Shown: positions 23,819 through 32,483 of the stretch, piece after piece
Position numbering within the stretch: position 1 is the stretch's first letter
How the letters are laid out: every line of letters begins with the position of its first letter
Assembly (NCBI GenBank): GCA_017435505.1
Contig: JAFSEZ010000034.1
Location: forward strand, 1 to 64,000
Reading direction: 5' to 3'
Length of the DNA: 64,000 nucleotides
Source: Akkermansia sp.
GTDB taxonomy: Bacteria > Verrucomicrobiota > Verrucomicrobiia > Verrucomicrobiales > Akkermansiaceae
The notes under the pieces: model-generated
The model's database searches: none
Told to the model about the DNA's origin: nothing
Seen by the model: only the letters and a program-made list of their open reading frames with translations
Translations under genes and position numbers: made by a program

Positions 23819-26509
23819 ATGTCTTTTCAACTCATCTATAATCACCGGCTGCGCAAGCGGCGACACGGAGATCAGAGTGGCGTTTTGCTCAAGAGCCAAG
23901 ACATTCCCTCGTGGCTGGAGGACATTGTGTTGTTGTCTTGTCGCGTGACAGGACGTGCCGATTCGCCGCTGCGGTACACATACCGCGTTGTTACCGTAGA
24001 AACCGGAGAATATCATATTTTATCCTGTTCCAAAGGAGGGGGAATTCACAATCTCATTCTCACGCCCCAAGAGGTAATCAAGCTGCGCCGTAATGCCAAT
24101 AGACCGACTCCGGCGGGCATTATGCTGGCGCTGAGCACTGCACAATTCTGGGCGGCAGATGTGCAGACCCCCTCCCTGCATTGTGAAGAACCTCGCCTCC
24201 CGGCTTCTGCTCTACCCGGCGCAGAGTTTCAGCAAACGTGGAAAGAACTCACAGGCCACAAAAACAATGCGCGAGCTTTCCTGACGGCTCCATTCAACAA
24301 GGATTGCCTCATCGTCATCCCATCGCATCTCGAAAGCCAAATGGTGCTCCGACTTCTGCACGAAAGCGATTGGCTTTCCTCCCAAAGGGGGTGGGGACGC
24401 ACGTTTACCACAATGGCGCAAATGGGAGATACTTTCGAAGAAACAGCCCGCATTTGTGTGCCTATGCATATGCTGGATAGTGCGGAAGGTTCTGTTTGGG
24501 CTCAGCAAGCAACCACATTAAACCTTTGTTCTCCCTTTGTTCTTGCTGAATTACAAGAAGTGCAAATGAATGCAATACCTGCCCAGCAGACGAACGCTCC
24601 CTCCCCGGAAGTGGCTGCAGGTGTATATGTCCCCTATGTTTATCAGGAATGTCCGGATGAGGAAATGTACAACATTTTACCTCCCAGTCACCCGTTACTG
24701 AGGTGGTCCTGCTACATTTGCGGCCTTATCTTGCTGGGTGTGTGTGTGCATTTTATGGTGAGTGAGACAGCAGACGATGCGGGAAAAGTCACGCGCAAAG
24801 CCATTGAAGTCATCAAAGCAGATGATAGCATTCTGCAGCTGAAAGAATTGAGTAAAGAGCCGTATTCGCCCGATAGTATTACCCGCACGCTGGATAAAAT
24901 ATACGCGCTTGTGAATGCTGCACCTGTGTCCGAGCGAGAGCCCGACAATGAAGTAATACTGGAGATTATTTATCTTCTCAAATGTGCAGACTCTGATACC
25001 AAAGGGCATGCGGACAACATTTTGCGATTACGGGAATGTGCCACAGAATTGAAGCTTAATCCGGATAAATTGAGTCGTTTGTACATCAATGAAGCGATTC
25101 ATGAGTGTTCTGTGTCGGATTGGGAAGCGCACCTGACACCATCGGAGATTGCTCGTTGGAGTGCTCTTTTAAGTACCGCTCCACTTTTGCGCGATATGTT
25201 GCGGGAGTCGCCTTTCGCTCCCTATATGAAGATTATATTGCAGCCGACTTCTTCCGAAACAACAGATACACACCCCGTCAAACAGACAGAAAATAAGCAA
25301 ACAAAAATGCATCCCTCACTCCCCTGCGTTGAGGGAACTCCCGTACCGAGCCTCTTTGAACAAGCGCTTCGGCAAGCTCCGCTTCTGCTCAAGAATGGGC
25401 AGTGGAGCATCATTCGCCGCTATGCCGACTCGATGACTCGTACGCGTTTTTCCGGCTGTTTGGATGAAAAAGAGAACATCTTGCGCATTGAAGAAGTAGC
25501 AGAGGGAAGTTACCGAATCGTTCCTTTAATGGCTCAAAAGGGTGGAGACGTTCCGGTTCTTCATTTTGAAATAGAAGATGGGAAATTACAAAAATTACGT
25601 TGCGATGGGGGGAATCCGGCTGCGGCCAGCATTCCCTTGCCAGTCGGGACTGCGGAGTATACACCCATCATGCTTTTGCCGCATAGAGAAGTAACATTGC
25701 AACCTTCGGAAATTGTACTGCCGCCCTCTACCGAACAACTTGGCTTAGAGCTGAGCGAAAAAGACGTTGTATTGCAGCAGGGGGATGTTGCTCGGCTGGA
25801 AATAAGCGGCAACAAGGGCTATCCGTGGACTCGTATGCACAGTGAACTTCCCTTGCAGCAGGGACAAGCGCTCCTGCATCTGCCTGTTCTCATAGGCGCT
25901 AATAAGCTTGCTGCATCCCCCGGCCTGCAAGAGGATGAAGATTATTGCTGGACCTATGGTAAATTACCAACAAGTAACACCGCTTCTGAATCTTTTGATT
26001 GCCACTTGTTGCGCGTTTACGATTTTTCTCCGGAATTGCGCCGGCGTTTTCATGAACAAGCAAATGCTTACTGCATGGGCTCCGAGAAAGGAGATGATGC
26101 ATTTTTCTCCTTGGCCTCGCTGTATGCCTTGAGTGTGGATGCTGAAAATCCGGACAAAGCAGCTAAGGCAGTGCAGAATTTACTTCGTTTGCGCACCAAT
26201 CCGGATTTCTCCGTCATCATGGATTCTGTGTTGATGAAAGATGCGGTGTGGAAAAACGCATTAAATAAGATCAATCAGCATACGGCAAGCAAGCTTCTTT
26301 CCGATGCCAAAATGCGGCAAAGTATCCGAAAATGTATCCTCGCCAAATTATCAGAAGAAATCAGACGCGCGTACACCGAATGCCGAGCCCGGGAAATGCA
26401 CCCATCTGCTGCCCATTGTGAAATGAAGCTTTGCTTACAGCAAGTTCGGGTGAGCGAACAAGGGGAGCTTGTGTGGGAGTTTGCGCTGCGCAAAGTTGAG
26501 CAACCATGA
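23819..26509 (+). CDS. GAP1-like GTPase-associated membrane protein
   Basis: From ATG 23819 (17 bases after the GTPase stop) the product has 896 residues. Residues 1-220 match by eye the GTPase-associated protein 1 N-terminal pattern: SFQLIYNHRL start, GEYHILSCSKGGGIHNLIL, then W-K-E-L-T-G and GWGRTFTTMAQ, a block seen in hypothetical PVC proteins next to GTPases. One membrane helix lies near 295-315 (WSCYICGLILLGVCVHFMV). The C-terminal 580 residues match nothing known and would be on the far side of the membrane. This suggests a cytoplasmic sensor or adaptor domain tied to an exported domain. It overlaps the next gene by 4 bases. Confidence 0.65.
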   Translation: MSFQLIYNHRLRKRRHGDQSGVLLKSQDIPSWLEDIVLLSCRVTGRADSPLRYTYRVVTVETGEYHILSCSKGGGIHNLILTPQEVIKLRRNANRPTPAGIMLALSTAQFWAADVQTPSLHCEEPRLPASALPGAEFQQTWKELTGHKNNARAFLTAPFNKDCLIVIPSHLESQMVLRLLHESDWLSSQRGWGRTFTTMAQMGDTFEETARICVPMHMLDSAEGSVWAQQATTLNLCSPFVLAELQEVQMNAIPAQQTNAPSPEVAAGVYVPYVYQECPDEEMYNILPPSHPLLRWSCYICGLILLGVCVHFMVSETADDAGKVTRKAIEVIKADDSILQLKELSKEPYSPDSITRTLDKIYALVNAAPVSEREPDNEVILEIIYLLKCADSDTKGHADNILRLRECATELKLNPDKLSRLYINEAIHECSVSDWEAHLTPSEIARWSALLSTAPLLRDMLRESPFAPYMKIILQPTSSETTDTHPVKQTENKQTKMHPSLPCVEGTPVPSLFEQALRQAPLLLKNGQWSIIRRYADSMTRTRFSGCLDEKENILRIEEVAEGSYRIVPLMAQKGGDVPVLHFEIEDGKLQKLRCDGGNPAAASIPLPVGTAEYTPIMLLPHREVTLQPSEIVLPPSTEQLGLELSEKDVVLQQGDVARLEISGNKGYPWTRMHSELPLQQGQALLHLPVLIGANKLAASPGLQEDEDYCWTYGKLPTSNTASESFDCHLLRVYDFSPELRRRFHEQANAYCMGSEKGDDAFFSLASLYALSVDAENPDKAAKAVQNLLRLRTNPDFSVIMDSVLMKDAVWKNALNKINQHTASKLLSDAKMRQSIRKCILAKLSEEIRRAYTECRAREMHPSAAHCEMKLCLQQVRVSEQGELVWEFALRKVEQP

Positions 26510-28506
26510 GGAAGAGACGCAGAGCGAGAAGACGCAGAGCACCGAAGTCTCAGCATTATCTTCGAGGCATGCTCAGGGCTTGGCGAGAGCGATTGTCCGG
26601 CATGATTCTTCCCGGCGCCAAGAGAGAACCAACTCGGTATCTTCCCGGTGGCAAAACTGACTTGCCATCACCCATTTCGGTGGTGCATATCAATTTGCAG
26701 GAAAAATGGCAGCAACTCAAACAGGAGAAAGAAAATAGCACAAAACAAGCATCCCCGCAGAGTCGCTTCGTCTCGTTCCGGCGCAAGGGCAGGAAATGGG
26801 TTTTCTGCAGCGGGTGTATACTTCTTGTGCTTTCTGCGCTTGTCTGTGCAGTCCAATACCTGCGACACGTCAGCAAGCAAAGAGAAAGCGATTTAACAGC
26901 TGCTGTGCGAAGTGCTGATTGGGTGCTGGTGCACCAAAAACTGGCTCTGGCCAATGTGTCTGTTTACCACTTTTTCAATCCGCATTTGCAGAGCAGCGTT
27001 GGCAATGCAGAATCATGGATTCTGCGTCAAAAGGAGCTCCATGCGCAGCTAAAGCAGAAGATTGCGAATATGGAATCCGGCAAGATCCCCTTGGATTCTC
27101 TCAGCATTCACGCCGTAGCAGAAATAGAGCGAGCGTTGCGCACCCTGCCCTCTAATATCAATAATCTGAGTTCTCGTTGGGCCTCCCTGCATGCAAAAAA
27201 TGCTGAATTGTTCAGCAAGAATAAAAACTATGTGATGGAGCAACTCCTCACGCCCCCGAAAATAAGTGATTTTCTGACACTCAATGAGACGGAGGATATA
27301 GCCATCCTTCATGCCAAAATGGAGGAATGGAGTGATTTTTTAGAAACCTGCCGAGCCTATGCCATTCCTGCTCACCTTAAAACCAGGGGAGAGACATATC
27401 TTGAGGAGCTGAGAAAATATCATACCGAAGCACAGGCCTTGCAGAGCTTCAAAAGGAACATAAAAGAGGCCGTTACTTACAACGAGTATATCACCCAAGC
27501 CAAGAACAAGAAAGCTGAAAAGTATAGTCCGGCCATCAAGCTGTTTGGTCTGCTTCAAGCTGTTCCTACTCTTGAGCAATGGCGAAAGAAGATGTACCCC
27601 ATCCACCATCTGATACCGGAAGATAAAAGCGAGATGGCAAAGGGTATGCTTTTGCGCGGTGATGCTACTTACAACAAGGCTTTTCCGGTTTCTCAAGAAC
27701 TGTATGCTATAGCAAATGAGCTCTTTGCAGCACAGTCCCTACACCAGCGTTTTTACCAGATTTTTCATACAGATGGGCGCGTTCACATCAGCGATGAATT
27801 CCCTCAAAGCAACAACGAAAACCCGGACAGAGTGTTCTTTACGTTATCCGTATTAGATCCGGCATTCTCCTCTGCCTCATCTAAAGACGTATCCTGGGAG
27901 ACGCACAACGTCAAAGTCCGCAGCGTGTCTTGTGCCGCCCTGATGCAAGCGTGCAAAATTAACCGCGAAGACCTTTTCTTGCGCGCTAATTTTCCACGTT
28001 TGCTGGAACAAATCCTCAGCATCAAAGATGCAGGTTGCCCTGTTCTCGCCAAGGCTTTTGTATTTCAACGTCTTCTACAGCTTTTGCAGGGACACCCTTT
28101 CTTTTCTTTGCATTTGGAACGATTCGCGCCCTCGCTCTCGGCAGATGCCACAAGTTTCGGACAGCTGTGTCAAAAACACGCATCTGTCTTGCATAGTGGC
28201 GCTTGGCTGCTTCCGGGGGCGCAGGTCAGCGCGGCAGAAAAGGATTTTGCCCGCTGGTTCAAGGCCCACTATAACCGTGACTACCACGTGGAAATAGTCG
28301 GCACAGCGGCACCCTTGTTTACTGCAAACCCTCGCTACGTAGGGGCGGCGGATGAAACAGGTAAACCAATGCTACTCATTTCATTGCCCCCGAATACCGT
28401 TATCTGGTACATGGGGCAAGATGGTATTCGTACATCTGCTCCCGGTAAACTACCGGAAGATGCCGTCCCGTATTCCCCCTTGTTGATTAACTCTAACTTA
28501 GGATAA
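26506..28506 (+). CDS. Basic, single-pass membrane protein of the GTPase operon
   Basis: The 666-residue protein starts with a strikingly basic segment (MRKRRRARRRRAPK) and has one hydrophobic helix at about 100-120 (KWVFCSGCILLVLSALVCAV). A long charged, helical region with coiled-coil character follows (about 180-360), then a mixed C-terminal domain ending NSNLG. The topology resembles that of the preceding gene: cytoplasmic N-terminus, one helix, large distal part. No family is recognised. The start overlaps the previous stop, so the two proteins are probably made in matched amounts and may form a complex. Confidence 0.7.
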   Translation: MRKRRRARRRRAPKSQHYLRGMLRAWRERLSGMILPGAKREPTRYLPGGKTDLPSPISVVHINLQEKWQQLKQEKENSTKQASPQSRFVSFRRKGRKWVFCSGCILLVLSALVCAVQYLRHVSKQRESDLTAAVRSADWVLVHQKLALANVSVYHFFNPHLQSSVGNAESWILRQKELHAQLKQKIANMESGKIPLDSLSIHAVAEIERALRTLPSNINNLSSRWASLHAKNAELFSKNKNYVMEQLLTPPKISDFLTLNETEDIAILHAKMEEWSDFLETCRAYAIPAHLKTRGETYLEELRKYHTEAQALQSFKRNIKEAVTYNEYITQAKNKKAEKYSPAIKLFGLLQAVPTLEQWRKKMYPIHHLIPEDKSEMAKGMLLRGDATYNKAFPVSQELYAIANELFAAQSLHQRFYQIFHTDGRVHISDEFPQSNNENPDRVFFTLSVLDPAFSSASSKDVSWETHNVKVRSVSCAALMQACKINREDLFLRANFPRLLEQILSIKDAGCPVLAKAFVFQRLLQLLQGHPFFSLHLERFAPSLSADATSFGQLCQKHASVLHSGAWLLPGAQVSAAEKDFARWFKAHYNRDYHVEIVGTAAPLFTANPRYVGAADETGKPMLLISLPPNTVIWYMGQDGIRTSAPGKLPEDAVPYSPLLINSNLG

Positions 28507-28510
28507 AGCC

Positions 28511-29008
28511 ATGCTTGTAGCGATCATGTCCGATGTTCACGACCGGCAGAGAAATCTGCTTACCGCTCTCAAACGAGCCAAAGAGCTGGGCTGTGAGCAT
28601 CTTCTCTACTTGGGAGATTTTGTGCATCCTTCTACATTGCAAGTCATGCTGGAATCTTGGTTGCAGCCCCTTGATTTTGTGCTCGGCAACAATGAGTATG
28701 AGTTGGAAGCGTTTGACTCCTTGGCATCGCAGCGGACAAACGTGCATTTTCACGGCTATTATGGAGATGCTGTTTTGGGGGAGCGGCACATATTCTTCAC
28801 CCACACACCGCACGATGCCATCAGCCGCGGGCTCAACAGCGGGCTATATGATGCCGTATTCTACGGGCACACACATGCATCGGCTGCTTTTACAGGCCCG
28901 GATAAAACACTCATGGTGAATCCCGGCGAGCTCTATGGCCGCCGAGAATCACCGGGGTTTGCAGTATACTGCACGAGCAGCAACACCGTCACCTTCCACA
29001 AAATCTAA
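28511..29008 (+). CDS. YfcE/MJ0936-type metallophosphodiesterase
   Basis: The 165-residue protein is a minimal calcineurin-like phosphoesterase with all five metal-binding blocks: SDVHD (residues 7-11), LGDF, GNNE, FTHTP and GHTH. Proteins of this size and motif set are Mn2+-dependent phosphodiesterases of the YfcE/MJ0936 group; the natural substrate is rarely known. It follows the membrane-protein gene by 4 bases, so it belongs to the GTPase operon. It could serve that system, for example by acting on a nucleotide signal, or simply be a passenger. Confidence 0.88.
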   Translation: MLVAIMSDVHDRQRNLLTALKRAKELGCEHLLYLGDFVHPSTLQVMLESWLQPLDFVLGNNEYELEAFDSLASQRTNVHFHGYYGDAVLGERHIFFTHTPHDAISRGLNSGLYDAVFYGHTHASAAFTGPDKTLMVNPGELYGRRESPGFAVYCTSSNTVTFHKI

Positions 29009-29011
29009 GTC

Positions 29012-29593
29012 ATGGATTATCTGCTGTACAATTTGGACGAGCACACCGCAGCGGAGGAAGATACACAGCTGTTGGATGCATACGAACTCGAACAGTACGC
29101 CGCACGAGGGGAGCAATACCTGATTGCCAGAACCCTGCTCAAGAGGGAATTAGCCCGCCGCAGCGGAGTCCCGGCCGGCGATATTCACTTCTGCTACAAT
29201 GAACACGGCAAACCTACTTGGCCACGGCAACACTTCAACATGAGCCACTCTGCCCGGCTCCTTTGCCTGGCTTTTCACCACGCAGAAATCGGGGTAGACA
29301 TCCAGCAGATTCGCCCCGTACGCAGAATGAATGATATCGCCCCACGTATCATGAGCCCGCAACAGCTGGAGCGCTTCCGTGCGAACGGCTCCACCCCCGA
29401 AGATTTTTTTACCTGCTGGAGCATTGCAGAAGCACTCGTCAAGCTACACGGCGCCACCATTTGGGATGCCGCCAACTATCCCTACACCTATGCCCATGGG
29501 CGCGTCTCCCTGCCCGCCGAATATACCAATGTGCTCGTGCATATCTTCACCCCAGCACCGGGTTTTTGCGGGGCTGTAGCCGCAATCCATTAA
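29012..29593 (+). CDS. 4'-phosphopantetheinyl transferase (Sfp-like)
   Basis: The 193-residue protein moves the phosphopantetheine arm of CoA to carrier proteins. Motifs: FNMSHSARLLCLAF (substrate His), IGVDIQQI (Mg2+-binding Asp) and CWSIAEALVKLHG, the WxxKEAxxK motif in which the usual Lys is Ala while the metal-binding Glu and final Lys stay. At this length it is an Sfp/AcpT-type rather than AcpS-type enzyme. It is 3 bases after the phosphoesterase gene and closes the operon. No carrier protein or synthase is nearby. Confidence 0.85.
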   Translation: MDYLLYNLDEHTAAEEDTQLLDAYELEQYAARGEQYLIARTLLKRELARRSGVPAGDIHFCYNEHGKPTWPRQHFNMSHSARLLCLAFHHAEIGVDIQQIRPVRRMNDIAPRIMSPQQLERFRANGSTPEDFFTCWSIAEALVKLHGATIWDAANYPYTYAHGRVSLPAEYTNVLVHIFTPAPGFCGAVAAIH

Positions 29594-29598
29594 AACAG

Positions 29599-29632
29599 CA
29601 CAACCGCAGGAAAACTCATCTCTGCGGTTGTG
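29599..29632. terminator. Hairpin between PPTase and asnS genes (convergent terminator)
   Basis: CACAACCGCAG pairs perfectly with CTGCGGTTGTG. A short T run (TGTTTTAA) follows on the minus strand, so it best serves asnS. It lies between convergent stops. Confidence 0.65.
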
Positions 29633-29660
29633 GTGGTAATTAAGCTTTACCGAAGGAGGG

Positions 29661-31025
29661 TTAAAACTCGCAATTGCGCGGGGTGCGGGGGTAAGGCAGC
29701 ACATCGCGAATGTTCTGCACGCCTGTCACAAACATGATAAGACGCTCAAATCCCACTCCGAAGCCTGCGTGCGGCACCGTGCCATAGCGGCGCAGGTCGT
29801 TGTACCAGTAGTAGGCTTCCTTATCCATCCCCAAGCGCTCAATGTTACCCTCCAGCACATCAAGCCGTTCCTCGCGTTGGCTACCGCCAATGATTTCACC
29901 AATTCCCGGCACGAGCACATCCATGGCGGTCACGGTCTTACCGTCATCATTCAGGCGCATGTAGAAAGGCTTAATTTCCTTGGGGTAATTGTACACAATG
30001 ACCGGGCATTTGAAATGCTTTTCCGTCAGGAAACGCTCGTGCTCACTCTGCAAATCCATCCCCCAGTATGGCGGGTATTCAAACTTCTCTCCACTCTTGA
30101 GCATGATATCAATAGCCTCTGTGTAGGAGCAGCGGATGAACGGTTTGGAGCTCACTTCTTCCAGGCGCTCGCGCAGCCCCTTGTCCACAAACTTGCAGAA
30201 GAAATCGAAATCTCCGCTTGTATCAGCCAGCATCGTATCCGCAATGTGCTTGATGAACGCCTCTGCCACATCCATATCGCCAAAAATGTCACAGAACGCG
30301 ATTTCCGGCTCAATCATCCAGAACTCAGCTGCGTGGCGGGTGGTGTTGCTGTTTTCCGCGCGGAAGGTGGGGCCGAAGGTGTAGATGTTGCTCAGGGCGC
30401 AGGCAAAGGTTTCACCCTCCAACTGCCCGGAAACGGTAAGGCTGGCAGCCTTGCCAAAGAAATCTTTGTCGTAACTCTTGTTCTCAGCCAGCGGATCCAG
30501 CGTGGTAACATGGAACATCTCCCCTGCTCCTTCGCAGTCCGATGCGGTGATGATGGGCGTGTGCACCCACACAAAATCCCGAGCCAAGAAGAACTGATGC
30601 ACTGCGGCTGCAATGCGCGAACGTGTGCGGAAGATGGCACCAAACAGGTTCGTGCGCGGACGCAAATGCGCAATCGTGCGCAGAAACTCCGGCGAGTGCC
30701 CCTTTTTCTGCAAGGGATAGCTCTCCGGAGCTTCGCCTACCAGCGAAACAGCGGTAGCCTGAATCTCCCACTTCTGCCGACCGGGACTTGCCACCAATCG
30801 TCCCCGGACTTGCACAGACGCTCCTGTGGACATGCGGGTTATATCCTCGTAACCGGGAATCCCGGCATCTACAATGACCTGAATGGAAGCCAAGCTCGTG
30901 CCGTCATTCACCTCCAAGAAAGAAAAAGCCTTCGAATCGCGGCGGGTGCGTACCCAGCCCTCTACCATGATGGACTCTATAGCCGCATCGGCAGCCAATG
31001 CGTGTTTTACCAATGTACGTTTCAT
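29661..31025 (-). CDS. asnS: Asparaginyl-tRNA synthetase
   Basis: AsnRS charges tRNA-Asn. The 454-residue length fits. The N-terminal OB anticodon-binding domain has [20 protein letters not shown]. The class IIb catalytic core has motif 1 in [25 protein letters not shown], motif 2 with [20 protein letters not shown] (FRAE loop), and motif 3 [15 protein letters not shown]. GatB is encoded at 32484, so an amidotransferase also exists, probably for Gln-tRNA. About 200 bases upstream of its start (31026-31226) show no gene; a TATAGT box near 31055 could be a -10. Confidence 0.96.
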   Translation of the reverse strand: MKRTLVKHALAADAAIESIMVEGWVRTRRDSKAFSFLEVNDGTSLASIQVIVDAGIPGYEDITRMSTGASVQVRGRLVASPGRQKWEIQATAVSLVGEAPESYPLQKKGHSPEFLRTIAHLRPRTNLFGAIFRTRSRIAAAVHQFFLARDFVWVHTPIITASDCEGAGEMFHVTTLDPLAENKSYDKDFFGKAASLTVSGQLEGETFACALSNIYTFGPTFRAENSNTTRHAAEFWMIEPEIAFCDIFGDMDVAEAFIKHIADTMLADTSGDFDFFCKFVDKGLRERLEEVSSKPFIRCSYTEAIDIMLKSGEKFEYPPYWGMDLQSEHERFLTEKHFKCPVIVYNYPKEIKPFYMRLNDDGKTVTAMDVLVPGIGEIIGGSQREERLDVLEGNIERLGMDKEAYYWYNDLRRYGTVPHAGFGVGFERLIMFVTGVQNIRDVLPYPRTPRNCEF

Positions 31026-31226
31026 TCTTAGTCAAGCATCTCGCTGGCGAGACTATAGCATTATTCCGGCAAAACAGCGAGAAAAATTCATGACAGAGCT
31101 TCATCAATCCCGAAAAGGCGCATCATCCACCGGGGCATCATGAAAGCGGGGATAGTCAGTATCCTAGCGTTCGCTTTCTGCGGGCAAATCCTCCACGCCG
31201 TTCTTCTTCGTGGCTCATGGTGTGCG

Positions 31227-32459
31227 TCATCTGGCTTCGGGAATATCCTCCCAGCGGGTTGTATAGCAAGGCGATGCCTTGGAGCAACGCCAAAGCGGCT
31301 CGGCGGCTTTGTTGGCAAAGTGAATGTGGTGGCCGGCTTGTTGCAGAGAATCAAGCACCTGCATGAGCCGATTGGGAGCCACCTGAGGATGCTCGAAGGT
31401 GGGTTGCACGGTGGAAGCTTCCTGCAAATCGGCCAGCAGAACTCCAATTTTGCGGTAGGGATAGCCCGGTCGATAGAGTGCTTCCAGCAGGTTTGTGGCA
31501 GCTTTATTAAACAGTCGCGTGTCGTCTGTAGGGTGCGGCAGCACGCAACCTTGCTGCGCCGCGTAGAGCTGCGAATGCTCCGCATAGCGAGAGGTGCGCA
31601 ACACCACGTACACCTGCGAAGCCATGAGTCCTTCCCGCCGCAGGTTACGCGCTGCTTTTTCCACAAAACCGCACAGGGTCTCGCGCAGTTTTTGCATATC
31701 GTCTATCCCCTCCTTGAGAGAGCGAGAGACCATCACCTGTGTGCGCGTGCTCATGGGTTCATCTTCCAGACATGAGATGCCGCGAAGCTCAAGCGCCAAA
31801 CGCTCGCCTTGCACGCCGAAGCGGCGCCGCAACCTATCCAAAGAAGCAGCAGCCAACCCGGCAGCTGTGCGAATGCCTAGTCCCCGCATTTGCGGAGCCA
31901 AGCGGCGCCCCACACCCCATACATCCTCAATCGGTGTTTGCTGCAATACTTCTTCACAATCGGCGGGTATATACAACACCCCGCCATACTCGGGAGACTT
32001 TTTAGCTCGTTCATTGGCCAGCTTGGCCAACGTTTTGGTTGGGGCTATTCCTACGCTGACGGTAATACCTGTCCAGCGACGTATCTTCTTGCGGATGTTG
32101 CGGCATTCTTCTACCCAATCGCATTGCGAGCCTTCGCCCACGGCGGCAAATGCCTCGTCAATGCTGTATTGATGCACCTCCGGAAGAGAATCTTCCAAAA
32201 TCTGCATGATGCGGTCGGACAAATTGCCATAGAGCGCAAAGTTGGAGGAGCAGGCAACCCCGCCCGCCTGCTCTAAGCCCTCGCGGCACTTAAAATAAGG
32301 CTCGCCCATGGCAATCCCCATTCGCTTGGCTTCCGGGCTGCGAGAAACAACGCAACCATCGTTGTTAGAGAGCACCACAAGCGGACGCTTGCGCCAATCG
32401 GGGCGGAATACCTGCTCGCAACTGGCAAAGAAGTTGTTGCAGTCGAATAGCAGGTACAT
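31227..32459 (-). CDS. umuC: Y-family DNA polymerase, UmuC-like
   Basis: UmuC is the catalytic subunit of the error-prone translesion polymerase. From ATG 32459 there are 410 residues. Motifs: LLFDCNNFFASCEQVF (catalytic Asp, steric-gate region), VVLSNNDGCVVSRSPEAK, the YSIDEAF active site with the metal-binding Asp-Glu, TLAKLANERAK, and helix-hairpin-helix WGVGRRLAPQMRGLGI. The C-terminus ending SPCYTTRWEDIP matches UmuC. There is no umuD near it and no LexA box in the short space to gatB. It lies 24 bases after gatB. Confidence 0.93.
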   Translation of the reverse strand: MYLLFDCNNFFASCEQVFRPDWRKRPLVVLSNNDGCVVSRSPEAKRMGIAMGEPYFKCREGLEQAGGVACSSNFALYGNLSDRIMQILEDSLPEVHQYSIDEAFAAVGEGSQCDWVEECRNIRKKIRRWTGITVSVGIAPTKTLAKLANERAKKSPEYGGVLYIPADCEEVLQQTPIEDVWGVGRRLAPQMRGLGIRTAAGLAAASLDRLRRRFGVQGERLALELRGISCLEDEPMSTRTQVMVSRSLKEGIDDMQKLRETLCGFVEKAARNLRREGLMASQVYVVLRTSRYAEHSQLYAAQQGCVLPHPTDDTRLFNKAATNLLEALYRPGYPYRKIGVLLADLQEASTVQPTFEHPQVAPNRLMQVLDSLQQAGHHIHFANKAAEPLWRCSKASPCYTTRWEDIPEAR

Positions 32460-32483
32460 ACCGTGCACGCATCTGACCGGCGC

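Noticed and set aside
29769..31031. A 420-codon open frame on the plus strand across asnS
   Set aside because: Antisense to a complete AsnRS with all class II motifs. Its His/Gln-rich translation looks like reverse-strand coding.
31088..31226. A C-terminal extension or frameshifted tail of umuC
   Set aside because: UmuC already ends in the normal SPCYTTRWEDIP region; the overlapping frame downstream shows no homology-like features.
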